A DNA stretch of 64,000 bases from Nemania diffusa (lineage: Eukaryota; Ascomycota; Sordariomycetes; Xylariales; Xylariaceae): contig JBBPUQ010000004.1 of the NCBI GenBank assembly GCA_038501195.1, positions 5,594,001-5,658,000 on the forward strand, given 5' to 3'. The notes beneath the pieces were generated by a model. The model was not told the origin of the DNA. It did no database searches and saw only the letters and a list, made by a program, of their open reading frames with translations. Position 1 is the first letter of the stretch, and each line of letters opens with the position of its first letter. This document shows, in pieces, positions 45,369-56,122 of the stretch. The position numbers and the translations under genes are program-made.

Positions 45369-47584
45369 ATGGAGGAGAAACCCACTCCCGCTGCATCCGA
45401 GCTGGAGCAGATCAGCAAGCTTGGCGTTACAGAACAAACCCAACTTATCCTTGCCCGGTTGATGGAAGGCGGCCAGGAAGACGACGACACGTGCCAGGCC
45501 CTCGACCAGCTGACCAAGCTTCTCAACGACGATGCCGCCTCGAATACCAAGGACAAGTCCATCTGTGAGGTTCTGGACGATGTCTGCGTCGACACCATTC
45601 TCGGCTACCTCGACATGAGACAGGCTGAGGCCGTCCGCGGCCATGCCCTATTGACTGTGTCAGCTTACCTCAAGGCTGCCGGGGAAAAAGGCTCGCGTGC
45701 ACTGCAGAATTTCTTCTACGATCGTGTTAAAAGAGGTACCTACGACGACTACATCGTCGCCTTTTGCGTGGCTGCTGCCGTCTTTCCCATCGCCCCGGAC
45801 GCTACCTCGGAGATGTTCCTCAGTGAAGGCTTCCTGCCAAGCCTTGACCCCCTCATGCGGAGAAAATGGAAGAGCCGCAAGGTAGAAACGGCCTGCTTGG
45901 AGATGCTGAACGCTGCCTCGATGAATCCCCAGTGCCGCGCGGCCATGCGGAAGTATTGTACCGAGTGGTTGGAAGAGGTTGTCGAACAGAACCCCGAGGA
46001 GTTGTCCCGGGCGATTCACGCCGCCGACCCCGGCGTACAGGTGACCCCCGGCTCCATCGCCATGAGGAGACACTCTCAGGCCGTCCAGAACCTTGCAGCT
46101 GTTATCTTAGCCAAAATGAGTGTAGGCACCCTAAGATTTCCAGAGTTCCGCACACCCAGCTTTGAGCATCCTCAATGGAGGTGAGTTAGCGCATTGGTGT
46201 GCGCAGGGCTGATCTGGTTTGGTCCCAGGCAGTGCCGTCCACAGCAGAACAAACAGCACGGGACAAGGACAGCAGGATTCAACCCGCCATCACGAGCATC
46301 GAAGAGTTATCCAAGAAATTCACTGCATTGCTACTCGCCGACCCCGAGAGTAGCAAACAACATTCTATCGAGGGCTTAGCATATGCTACCATCCAGCCTA
46401 CCGTCAAGGAACAAGTAGCCCAAAACCCAGAATTATTAAAGAGCCTAGTGAAAGTTCTCGGTGATGCGCCCGCCAGATCGGTCCTTACTTACGGAGCTCT
46501 CAGTATCTTTGTGAATCTTACCCGCTATCCACCAGTTCAATCCGAAGAGGAGAAGAAGATGAACCAGCTCAAGGCCTATGCCAATGCTGCCGGCAAGCTA
46601 CCACCACCGAATCCTCTCAATGATAATGATCATGTTGCTGATCGCTGTAAACGCGTTTTTGAGGCGGGCGTCGTTCCCGTCCTAGTGACTCATAGTCGAC
46701 ATGGCTCAGGCGCATCTCTCTCTCTTATTGTATCTATCGTGTTTTCTCTCACTGTCACCACCAGCCTCCGAGGTCAGCTCGCTCAGCAGGGTGCCGTCAA
46801 CTTGCTAATCGCGGCTGGGTCAATCCTGCCAGATAACGATGAACCGGCGAAACGCATGGCCGCCCAGGCCCTCGCCCGCGTACTAATTAGCACCAACCCA
46901 TCTCTAGTTTTTGGAGGAACACGTGCCCACCCGCAGAACGCGGCGATCCGTCCTCTGACTTCTCTACTGCAGCCTGATCCAGCCGCTGAAACACGCGATC
47001 TTTTACCGACTTTTGAGGCACTCATGGCCCTTACCAACCTTGCTTCAACAGACGACGACACACGAGCAACGATTATCCGCGTGGCTTTCACTGAAATAGA
47101 AGAGCTCATATTTTCCTCTAACAAGATGGTCTGCAGGGCGGCTACGGAACTCATCTGTAACTTGGTACAGTGCGTCGAAGGCGTCGCCTTGTACGCAGAA
47201 GATACGCCGAAGGCAGCCAACCGTGTACATCTTTTGCTAGGGCTTACCGCTGTTGAGGACGAGGCTACACAGGGAGCAGCTGGCGGCGCACTAGCATCGT
47301 TAGTACCCTACGAAGAAATTGTGCGGCAAATCGTCAAGAGGACGACGGGAGTGGAACATCTGCTGGATCTATGCTCTGCGGATAGTGAGGAGTTGCGACA
47401 TCGCGGCGCGTTTATCATATCAAACATGGTATCACACACGGGCGAGCTAGGCAAGGAGGTACAGAAGGTCATTAGGGATTTAGGCGGCGTTGAGCGCCTA
47501 AAGACGTGCGCGCAGAAGAGTCGCGGACCAGAAGTCGTCGAACTCGCTGCTGGGGCGTTAAAAGTGCTACTTGAGAAGGATTAA
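45369..47584 (+). CDS. UCS domain myosin chaperone (CRO1/She4/Rng3-like)
   Basis: Two exons, 45369-46121 and 46229-47584, with a 107-nt intron (donor GTAGGC, acceptor TCCCAG), giving 702 aa. Fungal UCS proteins (Podospora CRO1, yeast She4, fission yeast Rng3) fold and stabilise myosin heads for actin-based growth, cytokinesis and endocytosis. The protein is an all-helical armadillo-like solenoid. Recognisable blocks include VRGHALLTVSAYLKAAG, RRHSQAVQNLAAVILAKMS across the splice site, YGALSIFVNLTRYPP, SLSLIVSIVFSLTVTTSLRG, ALTNLASTDD and RHRGAFIISNMV. There is no N-terminal TPR, as usual for fungi. Its 3' end faces trm2, 268 bp away. Confidence 0.92.
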
Positions 47585-47851
47585 CTAAATTGATTTCTTG
47601 TGTGGAGCCCACGAAGTATTTAGTTTGTTTTCTAGGTTTGTGAAATGCAAGTACTGTATGTGCCCGAGCTGTACTCAATAACTACTGTAGAGGAATTTCA
47701 TTGTCATTGTCGATGTCTTGCTTTTGATGCCCTTATGCCACGCCTTGTCCAGGTCTATCGTACATGTAAACCGCCCATGGTATATCGTCAATATGAAGAC
47801 GCACAACACCCCGAGCCCCATGCCAAGTCCCAAATATATTCCGAAGCACTA

Positions 47852-49921
47852 CTATTCCGTCACGCTAGCTCCTTCTAGCACTGCAGCGCTATCATCACTA
47901 ACTGGCTCTGCATCGATACGATTCAAGACAGCCACGCCCTCGACGTGGCCGGTCTGCGGGAAGAAGTCGAAGCCCCTGATGCTCTCGACGGCGTACCTCG
48001 TACCCTTCTCGTTGACTAGCACCTCCTCCCCTCCCTCTGCCTCCCCGTCCCCGTCCGTCTCGCCGCGCACGAGCATGCCGACATCGCGAGCCTGCGTGTG
48101 GACATTACAGCTCACGTATACGACGCGGCGGGGCGCGAAGCGCAGCAGCTGCGCCAGGAATTCGGCGTCGCAGCCCTTGCGGGGCGGGTCGAGGACGACG
48201 ACGGTCTCGTCGGGGTCGTACTGCACGCTCTCGAACAGGCGGCCGGCGTCGGCGGCGATGAATTTGGCCTGGTCCGGCGGGAGGTTGTTGTCCTGGGCGT
48301 TTTGGCGCGCGTAGTAGATGGACTTCTCGGCGATGTCGATGCCCGTGCTGCCCTCGAAGAGCGAGGAGAGGGTGATGGTGAAGAGGCCGGAGCCCGAGTA
48401 CGCGTCGATTAGGTACTTGATCGGCTTCGAGGCGGAGGATGAGGATGAGGATGAGGGGGTGGGGAGGATATGCGACCGCACGTAGTCGGTGAACACGGGG
48501 AGGATCGAGTTGTTGTTCTGGAAGAAGGCGCCTGCGGGGTTGCGGAAGACGTAGTCGCCCACGTACTCGAACGACAAGACGTTGCTGTCTGTTATGCAGG
48601 TCTTGAAGTCTGTGTGGGTGTCTGTCTCGACCACGACCAAAGTGTTCGGTGGCCTCTTCACTTCTCCCCCGGCGTCCTTAGGCACGCGCGTCGTGCTCTC
48701 GCGGAGTAAAATCGTCGCGCCACGCGTGTATTTCCCAAACTCGACATCCATCCTAGCGCGCTCCTTCTTCATGCCCAAGCGGACGGCCTCGGTCCCAATC
48801 GGGCAATCCTCGATGTCGAGCGTGGTGCGCTTGCCCTTGAGCATGAAGCCCGTATCCGGCCGCGTCGCGAACGGCAGGGTGGTCTTCTTCCGTCGCGGGC
48901 CGCCGCCCCCCGGGGGCGCGTCGAAGTGCGGCGTGAGCTTGGTGCGGTAGCCGTACCGCAGGGGGCTGCCGATGGTGTCCTGGACGGGCGGCAGGAGCTC
49001 CGGGGGGAGGTCGGCGAAGTTGCGGAAGGCCTTCTCCACGATGCGCTTCTTCAGCCGCAGCTGCTCGCCGTAGCCGAGCATCTGGAACTGGCAGCCCGAG
49101 CACTTGGCGAAGTACCCGCAGCGCACGCGGCGGTCGTCGCGCGTTGGGCCGGGCGAGACGACGGAGATGAAGTCGGCGACGGTGTACCGCTCCTCCTGCA
49201 GGTGGCGGTAGACCTTCACCTTGACGACGTCGCCGGGCACCGCGAAGGGCACCACGTAGATCTGCTTGGAGCCCTCTTGGAGGGCGAGGGCGTCGCCGGT
49301 GGAGGAGAGCTCGACGACCTTGACGATGATCTCGGAGCCGGGCTCCGGGAGAGACTCTTCGGCGACGGGCACCTCGTCGTTCCCTTCCGACTCATTCTCA
49401 TTCTCGTTTTCGTTCTCGTTCAGAGAAGCTCGGAGATCCCGTATATCCATGGCGAGGACCTCGTCGGATGAGCCACCCTTCATGTCCCGTTCCCGCTTCC
49501 GGGTTTTCTTTTGCTGTCTCTTCTTCCCCAGCCCGGATTTGTTTTGATGAGCCGGCCTCTTGCCGAGAGAATTTGGCCTTGCATTTTCCTCTTTCTCTAC
49601 GTCGGGAGCTTCAGGAGCCATGACGAAGGATTCCATGAAGGGTTCTGAGTTGTAGAGTGGCTGTTGGCTCTTAGATGCCGCAGTGTGTAGATGAGATATA
49701 TGGTGATGAGCCTGCCGGGCGAAGACTTGGCTATTATCAAACCGGGAGTGATAAAACCCCCCAGCGAGTTGAACTCTTGTGAAGTGATTTGACGGGTTCC
49801 AGGCCTTGGTTGCCCTTGCTGCAGTAGTAAGTGAGTTGAGTCTCATTCCTGTCCTGGCAAGACTTCTGCATATATAGGAATACCTACTGTAAAGTTTAAA
49901 ATGCGAATGAATGAGGCCCAT
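47852..49921 (-). CDS. trm2: tRNA (uracil-5-)-methyltransferase Trm2
   Basis: Single-exon protein of 689 aa from the ATG at 49921; an in-frame ATG at 49846 (MRLNSLTT) is an equally good start. Trm2 makes m5U54 in the T-loop of tRNA. Domain order: a basic Arg/Ser-rich N-terminus that could target mitochondria; a Lys/Arg-rich segment (GLGKKRQQKKTRKRERD) fitting a nuclear signal; an acidic run of Asn-Glu repeats from a CATTCT/CGTTCT microsatellite; a TRAM domain (EIIVKVVELSS ... VPGDVVKVKV); a Cys cluster CGYFAKCSGCQ; a SAM fold (IDAYSGSGLFTITLSS); and motif DPPRKGCD with the catalytic Cys in YVSCN near residue 610. Long N-terminal extensions are common in this family. Confidence 0.93.
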   Translation of the reverse strand: MGLIHSHFKLYSRYSYICRSLARTGMRLNSLTTAARATKAWNPSNHFTRVQLAGGFYHSRFDNSQVFARQAHHHISHLHTAASKSQQPLYNSEPFMESFVMAPEAPDVEKEENARPNSLGKRPAHQNKSGLGKKRQQKKTRKRERDMKGGSSDEVLAMDIRDLRASLNENENENENESEGNDEVPVAEESLPEPGSEIIVKVVELSSTGDALALQEGSKQIYVVPFAVPGDVVKVKVYRHLQEERYTVADFISVVSPGPTRDDRRVRCGYFAKCSGCQFQMLGYGEQLRLKKRIVEKAFRNFADLPPELLPPVQDTIGSPLRYGYRTKLTPHFDAPPGGGGPRRKKTTLPFATRPDTGFMLKGKRTTLDIEDCPIGTEAVRLGMKKERARMDVEFGKYTRGATILLRESTTRVPKDAGGEVKRPPNTLVVVETDTHTDFKTCITDSNVLSFEYVGDYVFRNPAGAFFQNNNSILPVFTDYVRSHILPTPSSSSSSSASKPIKYLIDAYSGSGLFTITLSSLFEGSTGIDIAEKSIYYARQNAQDNNLPPDQAKFIAADAGRLFESVQYDPDETVVVLDPPRKGCDAEFLAQLLRFAPRRVVYVSCNVHTQARDVGMLVRGETDGDGEAEGGEEVLVNEKGTRYAVESIRGFDFFPQTGHVEGVAVLNRIDAEPVSDDSAAVLEGASVTE

Positions 49922-51626
49922 CCATTAAGAGTTTTGATGTGATATTCTCTTTCTGTTATTGGACATTGAAGATGCGCTAAGTGCTAAGTGGAAATATGGG
50001 TTTAGTGGGAACTCGATATATGTAGCCACTGTGGCTGAGCCCCTGCTTAGCTCGGTCTTACATGTGGCTATACCTACACGTTACCATTTTAGCAACATTA
50101 GACTTCAGAAATCATACAGCTCTTGGTTTCGGTATAGCATAATTCAATTCCTAATGGCCAATTACTAGTCTTGATATCATATCTACCATTCCAAAATAGC
50201 ATTATATAGGTAGTGAGTGAAAGGGATTACTGGTGATATGGGCTTTTTCTCCTGAACGCTCGGTGATCTGCCAATACAACTAATTGTATCATTTTGTGCA
50301 TTTTAGAATTGCATTTGCAGGAACTAGGAACTGCAAAACTTAGCTAGTGTTATAGCTGTAGCCTTTCTAGGTTATAGGGTGCGTGGCCACACACATATCG
50401 GTAATTTAGGTACTTATGTAAAGTATCAAATATGGAATACCTTTTCTAGAAGATCAAGTCTGGCAGAAAGACAGCCTGTATCTAAGCAGCCTACTACGTA
50501 CTTGTAAATTTTCACTATCTAAATACCTAATGGTCTATTGGAGGTGCATGTGGCTTTAGGTAAGTACTTAGTAGCCCATTTTCGGCTTGTTCTAGAAGTT
50601 GGCTGTCCTCCTGTTGCACCCCACAAAAGACTACAGAATACCTACATACATGGTACCCAGAGTCAATGTGCCAAGAAACCACACATGCCCCATAATACAC
50701 TTAAACACCAAATAAAATTGAAAGAGTATTATAAACAAATATTTATATCATCACAGGCCCAGCGGCTATATTAATATTAATTTAAATATACAAGCATAAA
50801 ACGTATAATCTAGTACGATTATCATTTTACAAATTTATTTCACCAGTTGGTTTGTCTTTGAAATAGCAGCCTAATACCTGGTATGTACATACTTAATCCT
50901 AGTCACCCGATCAAGCCACGAGGCTAGTGTGCACTGAGACCTCTATCCGCGCGCAGGGGTCATGTGGGGTTCATTGCAGGTATCCAGCTGCCCCATTTGG
51001 CCTTAGCTACTAAAAGGTACCTGTACTATGTAGCTATCGTAGATCTATGACTTAGATACAGTGGATCTGCGTAGCACTTACGTAGAACAATTAAGGTGTA
51101 GATAAAGGTGTCTTGTTCAACTTTGGTCATCACGACATCTTTAAGTATACATATTCTGTACTACCGACTGTAGGTACTTATTTACCTTACCTACATCCCA
51201 CCTTCACAATCCTCAAGGCCAGGGTCACTTGCTGACCTCGACCTTTACCTACCTAGGTACATAACCTACCTTTACCACAACTACTTCTCCGTCTCTCGTT
51301 TGGGTTTACCCGCATTCTTTCTTTTCTCTCACCGACTTGCCCTCCTTTTTCGCGTCCACCAGGTACATGTTGCATCGTGCTGTGCATTATCAATAAATGC
51401 CGTTGTTCGCGCCAGCTTTCATGATTACTTGGGTAGCTTTCTACAATTAATTCTAGGTGTTCCTCGGCGCACGTCTGCCACTTCAACCGCTGCTCACCCA
51501 CCCGGCTCGTTTTGTTCCCCCACTATCTAGGTAGATCCAACCTCAGCCGCATCCCATTCGACCGGTACTAAACCCTGAAGCGCCTCTCGCTCGAGCTTCC
51601 GACCCCTCACGGTCCTCAACCCTATC
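49922..51626. promoter_or_regulatory. divergent promoter region between trm2 and alg11
   Basis: 1.7 kb of AT-leaning DNA with TACCTAGGTA at about 51248 and related motifs. The left side is trm2 promoter and the right side is a CT-rich alg11 leader (51270-51620). No gene or RNA supported. Confidence 0.45.
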
Positions 51627-53421
51627 ATGGATCCTTTAACATTGCTGATCACAGGCGGTGTCATCGGCGTCAGCCCCTTCGCCGCCATAGCGCTATGGCA
51701 TCTTGTGCCCTATCTAGTGCGCACCTTCATCGGGGCCCTAGGCTCGTCCGCCGGCTGGTACCTGCGAAAGAAGACGGACGGGCGCCGTGCACTGATAATA
51801 CGCGCTACCGAGGACGGAGAGGCGAGTCTGAGAGATAAGAATAAATCCGATGGCGGAACCGGGGCCACGTCAACAAGTAGGAAGAGTGAGAAGGGCGGGA
51901 AGACAGGCGCAAAAGAGGAGGGGAAGAGGGCGGAAGGAGAGGAGAAGGGCGGAGAGTGGGATGGCATCGTTGGCTTCTTCCACCCCTTCTGCAATGCCGG
52001 CGGCGGCGGCGAGCGCGTCTTGTGGGCCGCCGTGCGCGCGACTCAGCAGAGATGGCCCAAAGCCAAGATTGTGGTCTACACCGGCGATCACGACGTTTCC
52101 AAGGATAAGCTGCTCTCTCGCGTAAAGGTCAGTAGGCTAGCTCACTGTGTACTCGGCAATGCCTATCACTGAAAGCTAACGGGCATATTGCACGCAGAAT
52201 ACCTTTAGCATCGACATCCACCCGCCCACCATCCACTTCCTCTACCTGTCCACCCGACATTGGGTGCTCGCGTCTACATGGCCACATGCAACACTGCTAG
52301 GACAGTCTCTAGGCTCGCTCATCATGGGGTGGGATGCCTTCTCTCTCCTCGTCCCCGATATATTCGTCGATACCATGGGTTACGCCTTCACCCTGGGCCT
52401 GAGCAAGCTGCTGTTCCCCGGCGTCCCCACCGCCGCCTACGTGCACTACCCGACTATCTCTACCGATATGCTTGCCTCTCTTGACCCCAAGAGCGCTGTG
52501 GGAAATCAGGGTGTGAATGCCGGTAAGGGGGTCGGTTTCAAGGGCACTCTCAAGCAACGCTACTGGAGATGGTTTGCCTCCGTCTATTCACGCATGGGCG
52601 CCTCGGTCGACGTGGTCATGACCAACTCGAGCTGGACACAGGCCCACATCCAAAGTCTATGGGGTCCTCGCCGAAAGGAAAGGAACCGCCAACATCAAAT
52701 TGCCGTTGTGTACCCACCCTGTGCGGTCAGTGATATCGAAGAAGCCGTCGAGCTGTCGGAACAGAGCGAGAAGAAGCGTGAGAAGTGCGTAGTGTATATC
52801 GCTCAGTTCCGGCCCGAAAAGAATCACCAGCTCATCTTGAACTCGTTTGCCGAGTTTATCAAATCCGACTCCCCAGCGAGTCGTGACGCCAAGCTTGTCC
52901 TCCTAGGTAGTGTCAGGGATGACAGCGACGCCCGCCGCGTATATCAGCTTCGCCTGCTTGTCAACGAACTCCACGTTAAAGACCGCGTCGTTTTCAAGCT
53001 CGACGTGCCGTGGTCCGAGGTTCTTGAGTGGTTGGGAAAGGCCTACGTTGGCGTGAACGGCATGTGGAACGAACACTTCGGTATCGGTGTAGTCGAGTAC
53101 CAGGCTGCTGGTCTTATCTCCGTTGTTCATGATAGCGGGGGCCCCAAGCTCGATATCGTGACTGACGTCGATGGAAAACCAACAGGTGAGTTAAGTCCGC
53201 CTAAAACTCATTTAGGATTTGTACTAATGGCGGATCTGCGAATAGGATATCACGCTACGACTACAACGGAATATGCCGAAGGCTTCGAGAAGGCTTTCTC
53301 CCTTCCCGACCCTCTGGCTGTTCGGCTGAGGGCCCGTAAGTCGGCTCAGCGGTTCACCGAGGAGGAGTTTGCGAAACGCTGGCTCGCTGAGCTGCAGAAG
53401 CTCGTCGCGACTAAACTGTGA
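51627..53421 (+). CDS. alg11: GDP-Man:Man3GlcNAc2-PP-dolichol alpha-1,2-mannosyltransferase Alg11
   Basis: Three exons: 51627-52127, 52198-53185 and 53246-53421, giving 554 aa. Alg11 adds the fourth and fifth mannoses to the lipid-linked oligosaccharide on the cytosolic ER face. It has an N-terminal membrane helix ([20 protein letters not shown]), [40 protein letters not shown] and [11 protein letters not shown]. The GT-B C-terminal half has [13 protein letters not shown] and [14 protein letters not shown], the donor-binding E-x7-E type motif. Between the anchor and the catalytic part there is a charged Lys/Glu/Gly insert (about residues 75-110) that is longer than I expect. Intron 2 (53186-53245, GTGAGT to ATAG, TACTAAT branch) is 60 nt and in frame without a stop, so retention would insert 20 residues between PTG and YHA. 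Removing it restores PTGYHATT. Confidence 0.95.
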
Positions 53422-53972
53422 TGTGATGTGATGTGATGTGATGAGATGTGATAATGGTTGTAGTGACGGACCGCGATAGATGGATGCATATCTGGGCGAT
53501 ACGATACCCCTGGGATCTGAAATGCATGGAAACGGCAGGTTCGGAGTTTTACAGCTTTGCTTTGTGTGAAGAGGGCGGGGAGGATGGATACCACTGCTGC
53601 CTCTGTATGTACATAATTGAGAAGAATAGGGCATATACCCGTATCTATAGAGGAAAGAAGACATCTACAAGAAGACATGACGATAACAATGAAATAGTGA
53701 AATCATGGTTTTGAATATATGCTAACGGCCTATATATCAGACGAGTTATCACACGAATAGAGCCGGTCGGAACGGGAGTGAGTGTAAGTAAGAGCGGGAG
53801 CGAGAAGACCGTAGTCTGATATCCTATGTGGCATGTTGGATATTATGTTGAGAAGAAGGGAATATATATACTGGGTAAAGTATTACTTTATAAAATATAT
53901 CATACCGCTCGTTCTCGCTCTACAGTAGTCTAATCATATCCGCGTGTCTTTATATGCATGCAACGCCATCCC
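53422..53972. other. convergent 3' spacer with a short microsatellite
   Basis: The alg11 stop is followed at once by five near-perfect GATGT pentamers (53420-53450). The rest is the shared 3' flank of alg11 and the gamma-glutamyltranspeptidase gene. No gene is supported; the open frame at 53448-53714 starts inside the spacer without features. Confidence 0.5.
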
Positions 53973-56122
53973 TCACAGCGTAAGCCCCCCGCTCGCCTCC
54001 TGCCTATTCTCCCCCGCAGCCTCGAAGCGCCCGTCGGCGCCGACGCGGATGCCCTGCACGGCGCTGCCGGCGGCGGCGACCCACGTGACGTTGTGGCCCT
54101 TGGCGGCCATGCTCGCGGCGACGCGGGCGTCGAAGCCGGCCTCGAGCACGGCCGTGTTGGGCATCAGCTGGTCGTGCAGGCGCGGCGCGGCGATGGCGCG
54201 CGCCATGTCCGCGCCGTGCTCGAGCGCGCGCCAGGCCACCTGCGCCGAGGCGCTGATGATCCTCGAGCCGCCGGCCGCCCCCACGACCGCGAACAGCCGC
54301 TGCCGCGTGCCATCGCCGTCGTCCGCGGGCCGCGTGATGATGATGGGGGTGATGGAGGATAGGGGCCGCTTGCCGGCGCGGATGAAGTTCGCCGCGCTGG
54401 GCTCGAACCCGAACTCGTTGCGCGCGCCGGGGATCGAGAAGTCGTTCATCTCGTTGTTCAGGATCACGCCCGTCTCGGGCACCATCAGCGAGCCGCCGAA
54501 GAGCAGGTTCACCGTCGTGGTGCTGGACACGGCCATGCCCCGCGCGTCCGCCGTGGAGATGTGTGAGGTGCCGTGGCCCGGCGTCGCGTAGACGTTCTTG
54601 CCCGCGTAGTTCTCGACGGGCTGCGTCGCGTTGTCGAGGATGCGGCCGCGGACCGCCGCCGCGTGCGCCGCGTCGAGCATGAGGGCTTGTAGCGCGGGCG
54701 CGTCGGTCGCGAAGGCCGGGTCGCCGAGGCCGGACCGGGCGCCGTACGCGAAGCGCAGCGCCTCGTCGAGGCGGTGGAGCGTCAGGTTGGCGTCCGCCGT
54801 GTCCGCGGGCGCGTAGCCTTCTAGGGTCTTGAGCGCACTGAGGCCCACGGCGCCGCTAGTCGGGGAACCCGAGGAGAAGACGGAGAAGCCGCGGTATGTG
54901 ATGTTGACGGCCTCTCGCTGTATAGCTTCGTAGGAGGCCAGGTCCGCGAGCGTCATGGTGCCGTTAGACTGCTGGATTGTAGCGATTGTTGCTTCGGCTG
55001 TGTGGGACTTAGTAAAGCTGCGGGTGACTTTCTTTGAAAGGGAGAAAGGGGGGTGTTTGGCTGGATGACGAACCTATTTCTCCCGTGTAGAATACATCGG
55101 CGCCGTGCTCGGCAACTTTTTGCAGTGTCCTTAGTTCCCGTTAGTAAAGACCTGTGTTTTGTGTGATTTATTTCTAGTTTCTTACTCTGCGTAGCGTTTC
55201 CTGTACATAGTTTCGCCTAGCGTTACGAGGTTACCTGCACTCACGTTAGTCCACAATTCCCGTCATGTTGGATAGTACGGATTGTTAGGCATCATACCGC
55301 TAGGAGCGAAATCTTGAGCCCAGGACGGGTCTTCCAGCAAAAAATTCCACCCTGCCATCTGAATACCGTAGCCCATATACCGCACCGTGTCCTCTGTGAC
55401 GACAAAGCCGTCTCGGGCTACGCCAGCAGCCGGCTCAACCACGTCACGCCAAGATAGAGCGCCAAATTTCTTGTGCGCGAACTCCAGTCCTCGTAGCTCG
55501 CCGGGCACACCAGCTGCCAGGCCACCGAAAACACTCCCCCTCACATTATCCTTATACATGTCCTCGAAGGCGGCCGCGGGTGCTGATTCCCGGTAGTCTA
55601 TGACGGTGTACTCGGCGTTTTCATCCCGTATTAGAGCGAACCCTCCACCACCTAGGCCCGAGTGGTACATGCCGATCACGCCCACACATAGCTGAGCGCC
55701 TATAAATGCATCTACGGCATTTCCCTACACCGAGATTTCTTGTCATGAGTCTCGCATGATCCACGGCTTATTTGGCGTTTTACGGGGAGACACTAGATAG
55801 AATCTAGATAGATATAATAAAACTAAGTACTCACACCACGGGCTAATAAATCAATGCCGATTTGGCTACAGACCTTGCTTTCGCAGGCGACGGCACCCCG
55901 GCGGTCGGATGCGCCGGCTTCGAGCACGGTCTGGCCGTTGAGATCCCATTGATGACTCGGGAAAGCAAGACTCGATGAGGCTGCTGCTAATAAGAGCAGC
56001 AAGCTCTGCGGCAGATCTGATAGAGCTCCTGAAAATACTCATCAGCATATAGATACGTCATAAAACATGTGTAAATACAATTCTCAGTTGTGAGACATAC
56101 TTATTGTCTTAATCGAGACCAT
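53973..56122 (-). CDS. gamma-glutamyltranspeptidase (secreted)
   Basis: Six exons from the ATG: 56101-56122, 55835-56028, 55298-55724, 55186-55234, 55074-55129 and 53973-54997. Splice phases close and give 590 aa. GGT cleaves the gamma-glutamyl bond of glutathione and transfers or hydrolyses glutamate. A signal peptide spans about residues 1-31 (hydrophobic LLLLLAAASSSLA; formed only when the 22-nt first exon is used). Conserved blocks: VLEAGASDRRGAVACES, LLARGGNAVDAFIGAQLCVG, YHSGLGGGGFALI, RKRYAETLQKVAEHGADVFYTGEIAEA, and the autocleavage site GHGTSHIS, where the Thr near residue 393 becomes the N-terminal nucleophile of the small subunit. NEMNDFSIPG and PLSSITPIII are typical of that subunit. 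Introns are 56-110 nt. It is convergent with alg11. Confidence 0.95.

Noticed and set aside
55866..56048. 60-aa ORF as the start of the gamma-glutamyltranspeptidase
   Set aside because: Wrong frame. The 22-nt exon at 56101-56122 spliced to 56028 gives a signal peptide and joins the conserved GGT frame.
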